Positions 5,438-5,592 of a stretch of DNA of 5,592 bases are shown piece after piece. A program made the position numbers and the translations under genes. Numbering within the stretch: the stretch's first letter is position 1; the number at the start of each line of letters is the position of its first letter. This stretch comes from Actinomycetes bacterium (lineage in GTDB: Bacteria > Actinomycetota > Actinomycetes > Mycobacteriales > Micromonosporaceae): assembly GCA_023437285.1 (NCBI GenBank), contig JAEZGP010000277.1, positions 1 through 5,592 of the forward strand, read 5' to 3'. The notes beneath the pieces are model-generated. The model worked only from the letters and a program-made list of their open reading frames with translations. It did not search any database and was not told where the DNA came from.

Positions 5438-5592
5438 TTAGACGCGGGCGCGGCGGGCCAGGCGCTCCGGGTCGAGGATGATGACGCTCTTGCCGTCGAG
5501 GCGCAGCCAGCCGCGGGAGGCGAAGTCGGCCAGGGCCTTGTTCACCGTCTCGCGGGAGGCGCCGACGAGCTGGGCGAGCTCCTCCTGGGTGA
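5438..5592 (-). CDS. crp: CRP/FNR-family cAMP-responsive regulator, C-terminal fragment
   Basis: Reading the minus strand from the window edge to TAA at 5440-5438 gives 50 residues plus a split codon. They begin [20 protein letters not shown] and end ERLARRARV. This is the winged helix-turn-helix DNA-binding domain of the CRP family and, from memory, is nearly the same as the end of mycobacterial CRP (Rv3676) and streptomycete Crp. The recognition helix SRETVNKAL keeps the Arg-Glu pair that contacts the GTG half-site in E. coli CRP. The wing and C-terminal tail follow ([15 protein letters not shown]). The cAMP-binding domain lies beyond the window. Crp is a global regulator of development, central metabolism and secondary metabolism in actinomycetes. 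It converges on the effector cassette and is likely a conserved chromosomal neighbour, not part of it. Confidence 0.92.
   Translation of the reverse strand, partial: TQEELAQLVGASRETVNKALADFASRGWLRLDGKSVIILDPERLARRARV

Overview
This 5.6 kb window is very GC-rich, has actinobacterial-style genes and contains two promoters of the leaderless type. It ends in a gene fragment that closely resembles the CRP regulators of mycobacteria and streptomycetes. The source is almost certainly a high-GC actinomycete. A filamentous group such as Micromonosporaceae would fit, but the sequence alone does not fix the genus.

Layout. Five genes run left to right and one runs right to left. (1) Positions 1-1419 are the 3' part of a TPR-repeat protein whose start lies outside the window. 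(2) Positions 1431-2375 encode a compact, soluble, apparently active serine/threonine kinase with a GTG start. (3) Positions 2421-2771 encode a small EspC-like (DUF2580-type) type VII secretion substrate or partner, behind a convincing leaderless promoter (TAGCAT-N7-ATG). (4) Positions 2765-4639 overlap it by 7 nt and encode a 624-aa multidomain protein: an N-terminal WXG100-like helical domain, a calcium-binding RTX roll with 14 unbroken nonapeptides, and a C-terminal M91 (NleD-like) zinc metallopeptidase domain with an HEMAH motif. (5) Positions 4641-5243, one base further on, encode a lipoprotein with a VSGC lipobox. (6) After a 194-bp convergent intergenic region with direct repeats, a strong hairpin and a C-rich tract, the minus-strand gene at 5438-5592 is the 3' end of crp.

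How the genes may work together. Genes 3-5 form a tight cassette: small ESX-type protein, large ESX-type effector, surface lipoprotein. The simplest model is that the EspC-like protein pairs with the WXG-like domain to target the large protein to a type VII (ESX) system. Outside the cell, calcium would fold the RTX roll and present the peptidase, and the lipoprotein would be a self-protection or anchoring factor. Domain identities are read from motifs; the export route, the immunity role and the target are inferences. No ESX machinery gene (eccB/C/D, mycP) lies in the window. The upstream TPR-kinase pair may be a separate signalling unit, because the cassette appears to have its own promoter.
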